Under the pieces are notes generated by a model. That model worked only from the letters and a program-made list of their open reading frames with translations, made no database searches and was not told the DNA's origin. A DNA stretch of 64,000 bases from Candidatus Tiddalikarchaeum anstoanum (lineage in GTDB: Archaea > Nanobdellota > Nanobdellia > Tiddalikarchaeales > Tiddalikarchaeaceae), in contig CABMEV010000003.1 of assembly GCA_902385255.1 (NCBI GenBank), positions 128,813 through 192,812 of the forward strand, written 5' to 3'. The first letter of the stretch is position 1, and every line of letters begins with the position of its first letter. The translations under genes and the position numbers were made by a program. Shown here in pieces: positions 42,457 to 53,209 of the stretch.

Positions 42457-43860
42457 CTATTCCACTATGTGCACTTTCATGAAGTTCATGAGCCCTGGTA
42501 TTTTGAAGGGTATTCCTGCGGTTATTACGACAGTGTCCCCTTCGGATATCAGTCCTGTTTTTTTGACGGCGTTCACCGCATCTTTAATCAAGTCATCAGT
42601 GTCTAATGAGTTCTTTATCAATAAAGGGTAGACTCCCCATGACAGGTTTAAATGTTTAGTCTCAGTCAATGATGGTGTAACTGCGATTATCGGCTTCTTC
42701 GGCCTGTATTTAGATATTGTCCTTGCTGTATATCCTGATTTTGTGCAGGTGATTATTGCGGCTGCGTGAAGGTCGTGCGCGCTCTGGCATACAGACCTGC
42801 TTATTGCGTGCTCAATGCTTAAAGGCTCATTATAATTTTCAAGGATTAAGTTATTCATCGTCTTCTCGGTTTCTCTTATTATCTTGTTCATCATATCTAT
42901 TGCCCTGTGAGGGTATTTCCCGTTCGCAGTCTCTCCTGAGAGCATGACTGCGTCAGCGCCGTCAAGTATAGCGTTCGAGACGTCTGTCACTTCAGCCCTT
43001 GTTGGTCTTGGATTCTTAGTCATGGATTCTAACATTTGCGTGGCGACTATTACTGGTTTTCCTGCCTGGTTGCATTTTTTAATAATCATCTTTTGTATAT
43101 TCGGAACTTCTTCTATGGGAACTTGCACTCCTAAGTCTCCGCGCGCAACCATTATGCCGTCCGCGGCTTTTATTATCTCATCAATATTATTAACAGCCTG
43201 TATGCATTCTATCTTTGCAATAACGTCAGCTTCGGAATGATTTTTTTCCAATAATTCCTTAAGCTCCATTATATCCTTTGCTGTTTTAACGAATGATAAT
43301 CCTATAAAGTCAACTTTGTTTTCTGCGCCGAATCTTGCATCGTTCGCGTCTTTATCGCTTATTGCAGGAAGGTCCACTACTGCTCCGGGTATGTTAACGT
43401 TTTTTCTGCTGTTTACTTCACCGCCCACTACTACTTCGCAGATTACGTCCTGTCCTTTTATTTCCTTGACTTTTAATTCTATAGTGCCGTCTGCTATGTA
43501 CACGAAGCTTCCTTTGCTCACTGACTGGGGGAATTTTTTATAATCAATGCTAATTGTTTCAGCGTCTGATACTAATTCTTTTGTTGTTAACACTACTTGT
43601 TTTCCGTCTTCTAAGAAAGTTTTTTCCTTGAATAATCCGAGCCTTATGTCCGGGCCCTGCAGGTCTATGAGTATGGCTATAGGTACTTCAAGATGAGTGT
43701 TTAATTCGTTTATTTTTTTAATGTTGACCAAGTGGCTTGTATGGTCTCCGTGTGAGAAGTTTAATCTGGCTACGTTCATGCCTGACTTTGCAAGTTTATC
43801 GAGCATGTCAGGGGAATCGCATGCTGGTCCAATAGTGCATACTATTTTTGTCTTCTTCAT
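42457..43860 (-). CDS. pyk: Pyruvate kinase
   Basis: A 467-residue enzyme with the full family layout: N-terminal TIGPACDSPDML and RLNFSHGDH, the small B domain (about 70-160), the catalytic Lys in AKIECIQAV, MVARGDLGVQ, the substrate loop QMLESMTKNPRPTRAEVTDV and the C-terminal domain (about 340-467). It makes ATP and pyruvate from phosphoenolpyruvate at the end of glycolysis. It is the only central-carbon enzyme in this window. Start and length are normal. Confidence 0.97.
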   Translation of the reverse strand: MKKTKIVCTIGPACDSPDMLDKLAKSGMNVARLNFSHGDHTSHLVNIKKINELNTHLEVPIAILIDLQGPDIRLGLFKEKTFLEDGKQVVLTTKELVSDAETISIDYKKFPQSVSKGSFVYIADGTIELKVKEIKGQDVICEVVVGGEVNSRKNVNIPGAVVDLPAISDKDANDARFGAENKVDFIGLSFVKTAKDIMELKELLEKNHSEADVIAKIECIQAVNNIDEIIKAADGIMVARGDLGVQVPIEEVPNIQKMIIKKCNQAGKPVIVATQMLESMTKNPRPTRAEVTDVSNAILDGADAVMLSGETANGKYPHRAIDMMNKIIRETEKTMNNLILENYNEPLSIEHAISRSVCQSAHDLHAAAIITCTKSGYTARTISKYRPKKPIIAVTPSLTETKHLNLSWGVYPLLIKNSLDTDDLIKDAVNAVKKTGLISEGDTVVITAGIPFKIPGLMNFMKVHIVE

Positions 43861-43937
43861 GAGTACAAAACGTTCTAGAAATTTGAGTCATTTTTAAAGT
43901 TTATTGTTCCAAGATATATTGCTTGAAAAATTATATT

Positions 43938-44528
43938 TTATTTTTCCTGGATATTCTTGTAGATGTTGAATCCTGTCTTTTTCAGTATTAATGCAAGTTT
44001 CGTCATTGGGAGCCCTACGACGTTGGAGTATTCGCCGTTTATCTTCTCAACTATTAATGAGCTTATTAAGTCTATGGCGTAAGCTCCTGCGCATCTTGTA
44101 TAATCAAAACTGTTCAAGTAATCGTTTATTTCCTGATTGTCAAGTTTTCTGAAGGTTACTTTCGTCTCTCCAATGTCTACGTATTCTTCGCTTCCTTTAA
44201 TGACTGCGAGTCCTGTGAGTAATAAGTGGGTTCTTCCTGAAAGGAGTTTTACCTGCTCGTACGCATCAATTCTGTTCTTCGGTTTTCCAATCATTTTTCC
44301 GTCAATTAAGACCATTGAATCGGCGCCGATTATTATTGCATCGTCGCTGACTTTCTTGGATATATCCCTTGCCTTTCCTAATGCTAATATTTTCACTAAT
44401 TCGTAAGGGTCTTTGGATAGGAAGTGGTCTTCTTCGTAACTGCTTGGCATGGCTTCAAAAATTATACCTGCCTTTTTGAGGAGTTCAAACCTTCCTGCTG
44501 ACTGCGATGCTAGTATGATGCGGACCAT
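43938..44528 (-). CDS. Maf-family nucleotide pyrophosphatase
   Basis: A 196-residue enzyme of the Maf/YhdE type: ASQSAGRFELLKKAGI at the N-terminus (normally ASxSPRR, here SAGR), EEDHFLSKDP, GADSMVLIDGKMIGKP, the catalytic region KLLSGRTHLLLTG and TRCAGAYAIDL near 140. These hydrolyse dTTP, UTP or modified nucleotides and keep the nucleotide pool clean. The change in the first motif is an oddity that could affect substrate choice. The start is close to the pyruvate kinase gene but on a separate unit. Confidence 0.88.
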   Translation of the reverse strand: MVRIILASQSAGRFELLKKAGIIFEAMPSSYEEDHFLSKDPYELVKILALGKARDISKKVSDDAIIIGADSMVLIDGKMIGKPKNRIDAYEQVKLLSGRTHLLLTGLAVIKGSEEYVDIGETKVTFRKLDNQEINDYLNSFDYTRCAGAYAIDLISSLIVEKINGEYSNVVGLPMTKLALILKKTGFNIYKNIQEK

Positions 44529-44613
44529 TGAATGAACTATTATAGATTAAGATTAAAATATTTTGCTTAACTAGGAATGTTTTTAAATCAATTTTTTTCA
44601 ATCAATTTGAATA

Positions 44614-45252
44614 ATGACTGGAAAAATTACTAAGTTCGATTTCAATCCTGAACACCATATTGTTATGAGCAAGGTTGAGAAACATTTTGGTGCGTTGCCT
44701 GAGAAATATATATCTCCGGAAAAAATTCATGAGGTTACTGGCGCCCCGAATTATAGCTATGATGCGCTTATACCTGAAAGTTTTAAGTCGTACGTTCTTG
44801 GTTTGGGTCTTCCTTTAGGTTATCATGGTCTTAGCCCTAAAGGTTCTAACTACTATCACGGCGTATACGCGTACGATGATGACAGGACTCTTGAAGATAT
44901 GATATCACTAGTCTCGAATAATGGCTTAGGGGCTGGACATATCACTGCAGTATCGATAAAGGAATCTTGGCATAGTGATTCTGTGCATTATAATTGGCAC
45001 AAGTACTCCGAGAACGATTACTCATTTAATATAGTTGCTGTCAAGAATATGAGCATTGATGACTTAGTTGCTATGAGGTCGAATGTTGGCTTGTGGTGGC
45101 ACGCAGTTGTTAGGGAAGTAAAACCTGAAGACTTGCACATCTATTACTGCATAGTGCCAAAAAGTACAGCTCTAACAGGTAATGAAAGAATTAAGGTTGA
45201 ACACCAAGCTCTGGAATTAATAACAGACGACTTCGAAAACAAGACACTCTAA
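44614..45252 (+). CDS. Hypothetical protein
   Basis: A 212-residue soluble protein with many His and aromatic residues (GLGLPLGYHGLSPKGSNYYH, HYNWHKYSENDY); the family is unknown. The pattern resembles small RES/ADP-ribosyltransferase-like folds only loosely, so I do not claim one. It has a normal base composition, unlike the AT-rich segment that follows. Confidence 0.5.
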   Translation: MTGKITKFDFNPEHHIVMSKVEKHFGALPEKYISPEKIHEVTGAPNYSYDALIPESFKSYVLGLGLPLGYHGLSPKGSNYYHGVYAYDDDRTLEDMISLVSNNGLGAGHITAVSIKESWHSDSVHYNWHKYSENDYSFNIVAVKNMSIDDLVAMRSNVGLWWHAVVREVKPEDLHIYYCIVPKSTALTGNERIKVEHQALELITDDFENKTL

Positions 45253-45335
45253 ACTCTTAGAAAAATAGAAAATATTGCCTTTATATACCCAACCACTAAG
45301 GTAAGTCATGTAATTTGATAAATGTAATTCCATAA

Positions 45336-45761
45336 TTATTCACTCATTTTACTTTTAGATTTTAGTAAGAACCATCCTATAAAAGTCTTAATTAAGAATA
45401 TTACAGCATAAACGAAACATATAATACTACTTAAAAGTAAAATACTAATAATAAGTGAGTAATCAGGTAACTTATTCTGTACTTGCACATATGAATGAAT
45501 AATCAGCATAAAAACTCCACAGATTAAAAACAAAAAACTAGACTTCATAATATCTCTTTGAATTGGTTTATTCTTATCCTTCTCAAGAACGCTGGATAAA
45601 AATGTAAAACCAAACAAACTAAGCAATATTTGAGCATAAGTTATAAAAAAAGCACTATTAGTAATAGATTCTTGTAATAATCCACTTACCCATATTGGAA
45701 CAATTATAATTAAAGGGATTGCCCAAAGTATTAGTTTTATAATATCCATAATCTTTACCAT
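45336..45761 (-). CDS. Hypothetical polytopic membrane protein
   Basis: A 141-residue membrane protein with four hydrophobic helices (IIKLILWAIPLIIIVPIWV, FFITYAQILLSLFGFTFL, SFLFLICGVFMLIIHSYV and one more). A start four codons on (MDIIKLIL) is possible. The gene is AT-rich. It may belong to the same acquired segment as the giant gene that follows. Confidence 0.5.
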   Translation of the reverse strand: MVKIMDIIKLILWAIPLIIIVPIWVSGLLQESITNSAFFITYAQILLSLFGFTFLSSVLEKDKNKPIQRDIMKSSFLFLICGVFMLIIHSYVQVQNKLPDYSLIISILLLSSIICFVYAVIFLIKTFIGWFLLKSKSKMSE

Positions 45762-45943
45762 TATTTTTTTCTAAGAATTCTAATGTTTTAAACTTTCACA
45801 ATTTATATCCATCTTTTCTTTAATATGTGGGCTAGTGCTGGGCCAATAAGTATAAAGGATAATAAATGACGTTCTGCAATTGAGTGAAACTAATAAAACT
45901 ACAATAAAAAAGGTTTAAATTAAATAACTTATATTGTGTAATT

Positions 45944-48900
45944 ATGCAAAATAAACACATTTTGCTTTTAATTGTAATTCTTTTATCGTTCACATCTGTT
46001 TTTGCAGTTTTAATAAAAAATACAAATATTGGATTTACATCTGAACTAGTTGTGGATATTAACATTACTAGTATTAATGAAGAGATTCAAAATGAAGGTA
46101 AACAATGGATTGCTGGTGAGACACCTATGTTATTTCTATCAGATAATCAACGTAGAGGCATGTTAATATTACAAGTATCTGCAGATAATTATACTGACGT
46201 TTATACTATGTCAGTATTTTCAGCACCTGCTTCATATATTGATTGGAGAAATAATAGTGGTAATTATGTCACACCTATAAGAGATCAATCCACTTGTGGT
46301 TCATGTTGGGCTTTTGGTTCTGTAGCAATTATGGAATCTAGAATAAATATAGCATTAAATAATGCTAGTTATAATCTAGATTTATCAGAACAGGATTTAA
46401 TTTCATGTAGTGGTGCTGGTAATTGCAGTGGTTCAATTATAGGTACTGAGTCAAACATTTTTGATTATATGAAGAATACAGGTATTGTTCCTGAATCATG
46501 TTTTTCATATACTGCTAATAATAATGTTTGTTCAAATAAGTGTTCTGATTGGAATAATCAAGTAAAAAAAGTTTTAAGTTATGAAAAAATTGCAAGTAAT
46601 CTTAATTCAATAAAACAAGCAATAAATGATTATGGTCCTGTTACTGTTTATATGGAAGTTTATGATGATTTTTATGCATATACTTCAGGAATTTATGATA
46701 CTATATATTTTGCAGATAATGATCATTGGGATGGTTATCATTTTATATCTATAGTAGGTTATAATGATACTGGGCAGTATTGGATTTGTAAGAATAGTTG
46801 GGGTAGTGGATGGGGTGAAAGTGGTTTTTTTAAAATAAGTTATGATGCTCAGACTTTTCAGTTTGATCCTGACTATTTTAATAGTGATGGTACGTACTTT
46901 TTTCTTGACAAGAGTTATGTTATAACAAGTACTGATATTGATAATGATGGTGTTGCTGATCAATCAGATAATTGTCCATTTATACAAAATAGTAATCAAT
47001 CAGATAATGACTATGATGGAATAGGTGACTTATGTGACATGGATGATGATAATGATGGAATTCTAGATATTAATGATAATTGTCCTTTTGTTTCTGGAAT
47101 AAGTTATTATAATGGTTGTCCTGATACTTTTCCACCAAATATAACTTTAATTCATCCTATTATTGGAGATGTTGAAATTGGTGTAATTAATATAACTTGG
47201 AATGCATCAGATTATTGTAATCTTGATGGCAAAATAAGTTTAGAATTTTTTAATGGTTCTTGGAATATAATTGCACAAAATTTAGCAAATACTGGTTTTT
47301 ATAATTGGGATTCTGAAACCATTAATGAAGATTCTGCAAAGATACGAGTAAATGCAACAGATGATTATGGTAATTTAAATAGTTCCGAATCTGGTCTTTT
47401 TATAATAGGCAATAATCCTATTTCTTTAACAATATTAATCCCTGAAGATGATAATTCAACAAATTCAGCAATTAATAAATTTATTTTTATACCTACAGAT
47501 AGTATACATAATTCATTATCTTGTTCATTAATGATAAATACTGTTGAGTATAATAATACTATTGCAACTAGTAATGTTACTACAATTTTATCTTTTGCAT
47601 TACCAGAAGGTAACTATTACTGGAGTATTAATTGTTCAGATATTTCAGGTTTTACGAAAAATATATCAAGTCGTAGTATATTAGTTGATAGAACTTTACC
47701 TTTTATAGAAATATTATTTCCATTAGTTGATACATTAACTATTAATAATACATTTATTTTAACAACACGTACATGTGATAATAATCCTTATTCTTCAGAA
47801 TATACTTATAATTCAACTTGTTTGTATGTAAATGGTGTATGTTTTTATTCTGAGTCAATACCAATTTATAATTATGATGGTACTTGTGTTAAGTTAACTT
47901 TCAATGCTAATTTAAGTGATGGTGTTTATAATTATACTATAATATCAAGTGACGAAAGTGGTAATTATAATTATTCTCTTGTAAAAAGTTTAACAGTTGA
48001 TACTTTTCCACCAAATATATTTATTACGAGTCCAAGTAATATAACTTATTATTCTGAAAATATTACTATAAATTTATCTGCTAGCGATATTAACAGTCTT
48101 GATAAAATATGGTTTAATGTTGATGAAAATAATTTTTCATTTTATTCAGGTTTAAGTTATCAATTATTAACGGATGGTACACATACTATTTATGTTTATG
48201 CTAATGATAGTTTGGGAAATATTAAAAATATTAATACTACATTTTCATTAAATCTCTTTCCTCCAAAGATAAATATAATTTCACCATTTTTGAAATCATT
48301 AGAATTTTCTAATTTTGAAAATAATAATTTAGATGATTGGGTTATTGTATCTGGAAATGTTTCCTTATCTAATTCTCAAAAATATTCAGGAAGTTATAGT
48401 TTACTTGTAAAAGATGATGGTAATACAGGGGTAGCTGAGAAAGACTCTATTATAGATACAAATAGTAATATGAATTATTCAATTATGTTTTATAATCCAG
48501 GTAATTTCGGTAGTTGGGGTGGTTTTAGTATTAATTCTGTTAATTTAAATCAAAACATTGCTGCTATTTTTTGGGAAGATACTGTAGCTAAAGCAGGTAC
48601 AAGTAATAATAATAGTTTTACTACTGAGTTTAACTACACATTTTTATCTAATAAATGGTATAAATTTTTAATTAATATTCCAGGCAAAAATAATATAGCC
48701 AATTATTATATATATGATTCTGAAAATAATTTATTAGCTAGCATATTAAATAAGTCAGTACCAACAAAATACCCTATTTCACAATTTACAATTTATTCTT
48801 CAGGATCAGATATAGAAACTTTTTGGGATGATTTTACAATTTCAAGTTTAACGACAACCATCCCAACTTATAAAACTAAAAACGTTTGGTTTAATATTTC

Positions 48901-50992
48901 TTTGAATAAACCTGGAAACGTTTCAATAAGCATAAATAATGGAGAAAATATTACGCTCGCCAGGCTTAATGACACATTTTATTACAAAAATATTTCATTT
49001 GAAACGGAAGGTGATTATTATATAACAGTTTATACTACAGATATAATTAATCGTTTTAATTTTACAAATTTTAATATTAGCATACGATTAAATCCTATTA
49101 TTACTTATTTTAATATTAATAAACCATTATTATTAGCAAATGAGTCTATAAATTTTACAACTAATATATTAGAACAAAATTTTGAAAATGTTTGGATTAA
49201 AATATTACTCCCAAATAGTAACGAATTAATAATTAACTTAATTAATTCAACAAATTATAATTATATAATTGGAACTGAATGGTTTGATGAATTTAATCAA
49301 ACTTCACAGATAGGTACTTATTATATTACTCTTTTTGTTAACGATACTTTTAGTGATTATGCTGTTTCAAATCCTATTAATTTTACTGTTTCAGAACCTG
49401 CAAATGTATTTCTTAATATTTCCAGTCCATTTCAGTTGAACACGACATGGAATTTCTATTATAGCGGTTCTAATTCTCTAAGAGAAGAATATTCGAATGA
49501 TTCTTGCAATTTAGTATTACCTGAGGGTCTTTGGGATTTAAATATATCTACTAACGAAGTTTCTATTAAATTACTTAATATAAATCTTACTTCAGATATA
49601 TCTAATAATTTTTACTTAGATAATAATGTATCTTTAACAAATTCATTAAATAGTTCATATTATTTAAATAAAATTGTTGCATTTTATACAGGTAATTTTT
49701 CTTTCAGTAAAGCTACAGTTCTAACTATATTTTCATCAAATTTGCCAAGTGTTAAGAAAGTATTCAAGTGTTCAAATTGGAGTTTTACAAATTCTTCCTG
49801 TCTATCTGGCTGGTTTGATGTTACAGATAATACTACAATAGTTGATAATAATCTTTTCATAAATACTACTAGTTTTTCAGCTTTTTCTTTAATTGAAACA
49901 TGCACAGGCGTTTGTTCTGGTTGGAGTAGTTGTACTGGAACGCAAAGTAGAACTTGTTATACTACTAATTGTAATACTTATGCAGAATCACAATCTTGTA
50001 CTGTTTATACTCCACCTTCTAATTATAATCCTCCTTCAAGTCAACAAAGTAATACTCCTTCTGGAGGAAGTAATGGAGGTTCTAGTGTTTCTCATGAAGT
50101 TATAACTGAATTATCAAGACAAATCATGTCTAATTATTCTTTCGTTAATTCTGATTTAAATTTAATTAATAATTTGGAAAGTTTTAAACTTCCTGACAAT
50201 TTAGCTAGTTTACTTTCAAATTTAACTAGATTATTATCAAATCTTTTTAATGAATCCATGAATCTTAATATTAGGACTAATTTATTTTTAGAAGCACGTA
50301 ATATTTATAATCAAATTAATAGTTTAGTTCCTAATATTGAATCTGCTTTTGAATCTAAAAATGTTACAACTATGATTAATGACTCTGATGACTCTTTTAT
50401 TAATTTACTATCAGATGCAGGTATAACAAATTTAACTTATACTAATAACTTAACTTTATCTGAGAACGCTTATGTTTTTAGAATTGAGAATAAAAGTAAC
50501 GGTTTTATTAGTTATTTTTCTGTTGTTTTACAAAATGTAAGTAATCCGTTTGATTATCATTTAACAAATGTAACCATTGTTGAAGTTATTCCAAAAAATA
50601 TTGCTAACACAGTTAATGAACTATTTTTTTACGAAAATTCTAGTCTAATTATTTTGGCAGATGATCCAGTAGTTGCATGGTTCTTTAATGATTTCCCCCC
50701 AGGTAAAAATGTAACAATTGGATATGAAATTAAAAAAGATATTAGTAATAATTTAGACGGATCTCATATTGGTATTTTATTCAATTCAATAAATAATTAT
50801 GATACTTCAAATAGTAATACAATAAGCAATACTAATACAATGTCTAATGATAATAATATTAATCATTTAATATTTACATCTATATTGGTTGGAATAGTAA
50901 TTGTAGGTATATTATTTGGTATTAACAGGATAAAAATAATAAGAAATAAACATAAACATAACTTGTTAAATAGAAAAGAAAAATTGCCCTAG
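45944..50992 (+). CDS. Giant secreted papain-family protease with thrombospondin-type repeats
   Basis: A 1682-residue surface protein. Signal peptide at 1-22 ([20 protein letters not shown]). Papain (C1) domain at about 95-325, with the triad C121 (CGSCWAF), H266 and N284 (KNSWGSGWG). Thrombospondin type-3 calcium repeats at about 331-385 ([30 protein letters not shown]). A long stretch of Ig-like or cadherin-like domains follows ([27 protein letters not shown]), then a TSP1-like module around 1327 ([13 protein letters not shown]), a Ser/Gly/Pro linker and a C-terminal membrane helix (about 1642-1662) with a basic tail. The gene is extremely AT-rich and its codon use differs from the neighbours. 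The stop codon lies inside the convergent tRNA-Glu gene. Confidence 0.9.
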   Translation: MQNKHILLLIVILLSFTSVFAVLIKNTNIGFTSELVVDINITSINEEIQNEGKQWIAGETPMLFLSDNQRRGMLILQVSADNYTDVYTMSVFSAPASYIDWRNNSGNYVTPIRDQSTCGSCWAFGSVAIMESRINIALNNASYNLDLSEQDLISCSGAGNCSGSIIGTESNIFDYMKNTGIVPESCFSYTANNNVCSNKCSDWNNQVKKVLSYEKIASNLNSIKQAINDYGPVTVYMEVYDDFYAYTSGIYDTIYFADNDHWDGYHFISIVGYNDTGQYWICKNSWGSGWGESGFFKISYDAQTFQFDPDYFNSDGTYFFLDKSYVITSTDIDNDGVADQSDNCPFIQNSNQSDNDYDGIGDLCDMDDDNDGILDINDNCPFVSGISYYNGCPDTFPPNITLIHPIIGDVEIGVINITWNASDYCNLDGKISLEFFNGSWNIIAQNLANTGFYNWDSETINEDSAKIRVNATDDYGNLNSSESGLFIIGNNPISLTILIPEDDNSTNSAINKFIFIPTDSIHNSLSCSLMINTVEYNNTIATSNVTTILSFALPEGNYYWSINCSDISGFTKNISSRSILVDRTLPFIEILFPLVDTLTINNTFILTTRTCDNNPYSSEYTYNSTCLYVNGVCFYSESIPIYNYDGTCVKLTFNANLSDGVYNYTIISSDESGNYNYSLVKSLTVDTFPPNIFITSPSNITYYSENITINLSASDINSLDKIWFNVDENNFSFYSGLSYQLLTDGTHTIYVYANDSLGNIKNINTTFSLNLFPPKINIISPFLKSLEFSNFENNNLDDWVIVSGNVSLSNSQKYSGSYSLLVKDDGNTGVAEKDSIIDTNSNMNYSIMFYNPGNFGSWGGFSINSVNLNQNIAAIFWEDTVAKAGTSNNNSFTTEFNYTFLSNKWYKFLINIPGKNNIANYYIYDSENNLLASILNKSVPTKYPISQFTIYSSGSDIETFWDDFTISSLTTTIPTYKTKNVWFNISLNKPGNVSISINNGENITLARLNDTFYYKNISFETEGDYYITVYTTDIINRFNFTNFNISIRLNPIITYFNINKPLLLANESINFTTNILEQNFENVWIKILLPNSNELIINLINSTNYNYIIGTEWFDEFNQTSQIGTYYITLFVNDTFSDYAVSNPINFTVSEPANVFLNISSPFQLNTTWNFYYSGSNSLREEYSNDSCNLVLPEGLWDLNISTNEVSIKLLNINLTSDISNNFYLDNNVSLTNSLNSSYYLNKIVAFYTGNFSFSKATVLTIFSSNLPSVKKVFKCSNWSFTNSSCLSGWFDVTDNTTIVDNNLFINTTSFSAFSLIETCTGVCSGWSSCTGTQSRTCYTTNCNTYAESQSCTVYTPPSNYNPPSSQQSNTPSGGSNGGSSVSHEVITELSRQIMSNYSFVNSDLNLINNLESFKLPDNLASLLSNLTRLLSNLFNESMNLNIRTNLFLEARNIYNQINSLVPNIESAFESKNVTTMINDSDDSFINLLSDAGITNLTYTNNLTLSENAYVFRIENKSNGFISYFSVVLQNVSNPFDYHLTNVTIVEVIPKNIANTVNELFFYENSSLIILADDPVVAWFFNDFPPGKNVTIGYEIKKDISNNLDGSHIGILFNSINNYDTSNSNTISNTNTMSNDNNINHLIFTSILVGIVIVGILFGINRIKIIRNKHKHNLLNRKEKLP

Positions 50993-51059
50993 CCGGGATT
51001 TGAACCCGGGTTGCCGGCTTGAGAGGCTGACGTCCTTGACCGAACTAGACTACCAGGGC
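50985..51059 (-). tRNA. tRNA-Glu (anticodon CTC)
   Basis: On the minus strand: acceptor GCCCTGG/CTAGGGC (with one G-T), D stem GTCT/GGAC, loop CTCTCAA giving anticodon CTC, T stem CCGGG/CCCGG with loop TTCAAAT, discriminator A. The anticodon stem TCAGC/GCCGG has one A-C mismatch. No intron. The last 8 nt overlap the stop region of the giant gene, which runs the other way. Confidence 0.9.
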
Positions 51060-51184
51060 AGGGTTAACTATTAGAATAGGATTTTATCGTTTTTTAAAAC
51101 TTATGAAAAACCAAATTATTTGATATGCAAGTAGTTTTTTTTTATTTAAAAGTTTTTAAAATAGTAGCACCTTTTACTTAAATT

Positions 51185-52291
51185 GTGAACAGTAAAACAT
51201 CAATGCTGGTTGCCAGCGTTGCAACGCTGATTGGCATAATAATCGGCGCAGGATACTTAGGAATACCGAAAGCAATCACGATAGCAGGATTAATACCAAG
51301 CATTGCCATGATGATAGTTGTTTCCATAGTAATGTTTTTCATGTGCTTGTTCGCAACCGAGTTGGCATTAAACACGAAGAAAGTCTACCAGATGCCCGGA
51401 ATGATAGGAAAATACTGGAATAAGAAAGCAGGATGGGTTGCATCAATCACATTCGCACTAATAAGCTTCGGCGCCATGTGCGCTTACTTCATCGCATCAT
51501 CAGAAATTATCTCAACTTATACAGGACTCAGCCCCACAATCTCAATGACGGCATATTTCATATTCATATTCTTCCTGGTCTTAAACGGATTAAAACTCGT
51601 CGAAAAAGCAGAGATATACCTTGGCATCGCAAAAATATTATTCCTGATAATATTACTATTCATACTATCACCCAATATTAACACAGCAAATCTTACATCA
51701 TTAAGCACGACTAATCTACTCATACCTCTTGGAGTTTTCATATTCAGCTTCTCAGGCTATAACGTGATGGCGCAGATAGAAGAGATAACGAACGGCGACA
51801 AGAAGATAATGATACAAGCCAGCATCATCAGCCTCGTAATATCCCTGCTTTTCTTTGCAGCATTCGGATTATTAATGGTCGGAGTCTTTGGCGAAGGGGT
51901 AAAAAGCGTGGCAACCGAGAACTTGACAGGAATAATTGGAGTCATCGGAAACGCAATGGCATTATTCTCAATGACAGGGTCATGTATAATGAGCGGCTTA
52001 TTATGGCGCGACATGCTCGTTGACGATTACGGAGTAAAGAAATGGCTAAGTTCAATAATAGCAACACTGGTCCCTTTCTTGTTCACGCTGTTTATCTCGC
52101 CTTCCTTCATAGACACATTGGCATTTACAGGAGCAGTATTATCCGGGCTCTTTGCAATACTATTATGCATAACAGTTGTAATACAAAGGAAGAAGATAAG
52201 AACTGTCTACTATAAAACACCTGGAGGAATAATAACACCAATAATTGTTTCATTATTCTTCATAATAGGTATAATGGTATTGTTCGTCTAG
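51185..52291 (+). CDS. Amino-acid permease (APC superfamily)
   Basis: A 368-residue membrane protein with about eleven helices. The first, MLVASVATLIGIIIGAGYLG, has the GxGxxxxP region common to amino-acid permeases such as tyrosine/tryptophan-specific and SLC38-like transporters. The substrate is not known. The start is GTG 51185 (reading MNSKTSMLV), as no ATG is closer. It is next to tRNA-Glu but on the other strand. Confidence 0.85.
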   Translation: MNSKTSMLVASVATLIGIIIGAGYLGIPKAITIAGLIPSIAMMIVVSIVMFFMCLFATELALNTKKVYQMPGMIGKYWNKKAGWVASITFALISFGAMCAYFIASSEIISTYTGLSPTISMTAYFIFIFFLVLNGLKLVEKAEIYLGIAKILFLIILLFILSPNINTANLTSLSTTNLLIPLGVFIFSFSGYNVMAQIEEITNGDKKIMIQASIISLVISLLFFAAFGLLMVGVFGEGVKSVATENLTGIIGVIGNAMALFSMTGSCIMSGLLWRDMLVDDYGVKKWLSSIIATLVPFLFTLFISPSFIDTLAFTGAVLSGLFAILLCITVVIQRKKIRTVYYKTPGGIITPIIVSLFFIIGIMVLFV

Positions 52292-52340
52292 AAGCGTAGA
52301 GAAACATTTATAAATAATACGGGCCTCGATATATTTAAGT

Positions 52341-52355
52341 CCGATATATTATCGG
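52341..52355. promoter_or_regulatory. Palindrome upstream of the 52385 gene
   Basis: CCGATA-TAT-TATCGG, a perfect inverted repeat, with a direct repeat CGATATATT on its left (52327-52335 and 52342-52350). It is about 30 bp before the start codon. Candidate operator. Confidence 0.4.
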
Positions 52356-52384
52356 TTGCGAAAAAAATAAAGAGGTAAATGGCG

Positions 52385-53209
52385 ATGGTTAATAATTTAT
52401 CTACGAATAGTTACACTTCCTTGGATAAGGAATGCAAAAATTTTATTGAAATGTTATTATGCAGTAATTTGCAATTTGACCTGGAAAGGTACAACTTGGC
52501 TGTCAACACTGGAAATAGAGATTTAGCGCCAGAACTAGTTGAGTGCACAAAAAAAGAGTTGAGAAATTTGTTCACAACTTTTGTAAAATACTTTAGAGGT
52601 GTAGCTAGAAACAGTTACCCGAATGAATCAGCTTATCTTGAGGCAAAAAAGAAATATGACCACGATGTTGGTGCACACTTAGCCAGCAAGTTTAGGGACT
52701 ACTCGGGATTAAATGCTATATTCACGGATCCGAATCTTTGCACGATGCTTGCCAGTAAGTTGTCTAATGATTTAGAATTATATGCTAAATATGTAGAAAA
52801 CTTAGATGAGAAACAATTAGAACATCATAATTTAATAGGAGATCTTGAGAAGAGGCTGGAAACTGAAAATGTTAAGAAAAATATCTGGCAGTTAGTTGTA
52901 AAAAACATGTTGTCCTTCTTTGAAAAAAGTTCACCTGATGTTATTATGGACTTTATAGGGAGTTCACAAAACATGTACGAACATATTGAGAAGTTCGTGA
53001 ACGATCCGAAAAAATTCACTGCACTAAAAAGCTTTTGCGACTCATCGTTTGAGACGCTTCAGACTGATTTTCTTCCAAAAACTGAAGATGAAATATTTAA
53101 TGAAACATTGAACGATTCCCCTTTAACTGAGGATGAAAGAAGAATTGCAATGGACCCGTTAATTGCAGTGGTTAAAAGCTTTAACAAGAATAAAAAAATA
53201 GAATGCTAA
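52385..53209 (+). CDS. Hypothetical helical protein
   Basis: The start is the second ATG (52385; MVNNLSTNSYTS) because the GAGGT site at 52372-52376 is 8 nt upstream of it; the first ATG (52379) is only 2 nt away. The protein has about 274 residues, mostly helical and charged (SLDKECKNFIEMLLCSN), with no recognised family or membrane segment. It is convergent with the nucleotidyltransferase gene and overlaps it by 4 bp. Confidence 0.55.
   Translation: MVNNLSTNSYTSLDKECKNFIEMLLCSNLQFDLERYNLAVNTGNRDLAPELVECTKKELRNLFTTFVKYFRGVARNSYPNESAYLEAKKKYDHDVGAHLASKFRDYSGLNAIFTDPNLCTMLASKLSNDLELYAKYVENLDEKQLEHHNLIGDLEKRLETENVKKNIWQLVVKNMLSFFEKSSPDVIMDFIGSSQNMYEHIEKFVNDPKKFTALKSFCDSSFETLQTDFLPKTEDEIFNETLNDSPLTEDERRIAMDPLIAVVKSFNKNKKIEC

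Noticed and set aside
45825-45870. GC-rich stretch GGGCTAGTGCTGGGCC and a 14-codon ORF (MWASAGPISIKDNK)
   Set aside because: It stands out in AT-rich DNA, but it does not fold into a tRNA or match the tRNA-Glu end, and the ORF is too short to support.
45832-46065. 77-codon ORF on the minus strand
   Set aside because: It overlaps the signal-peptide region of the giant gene on the opposite strand and has no motif.
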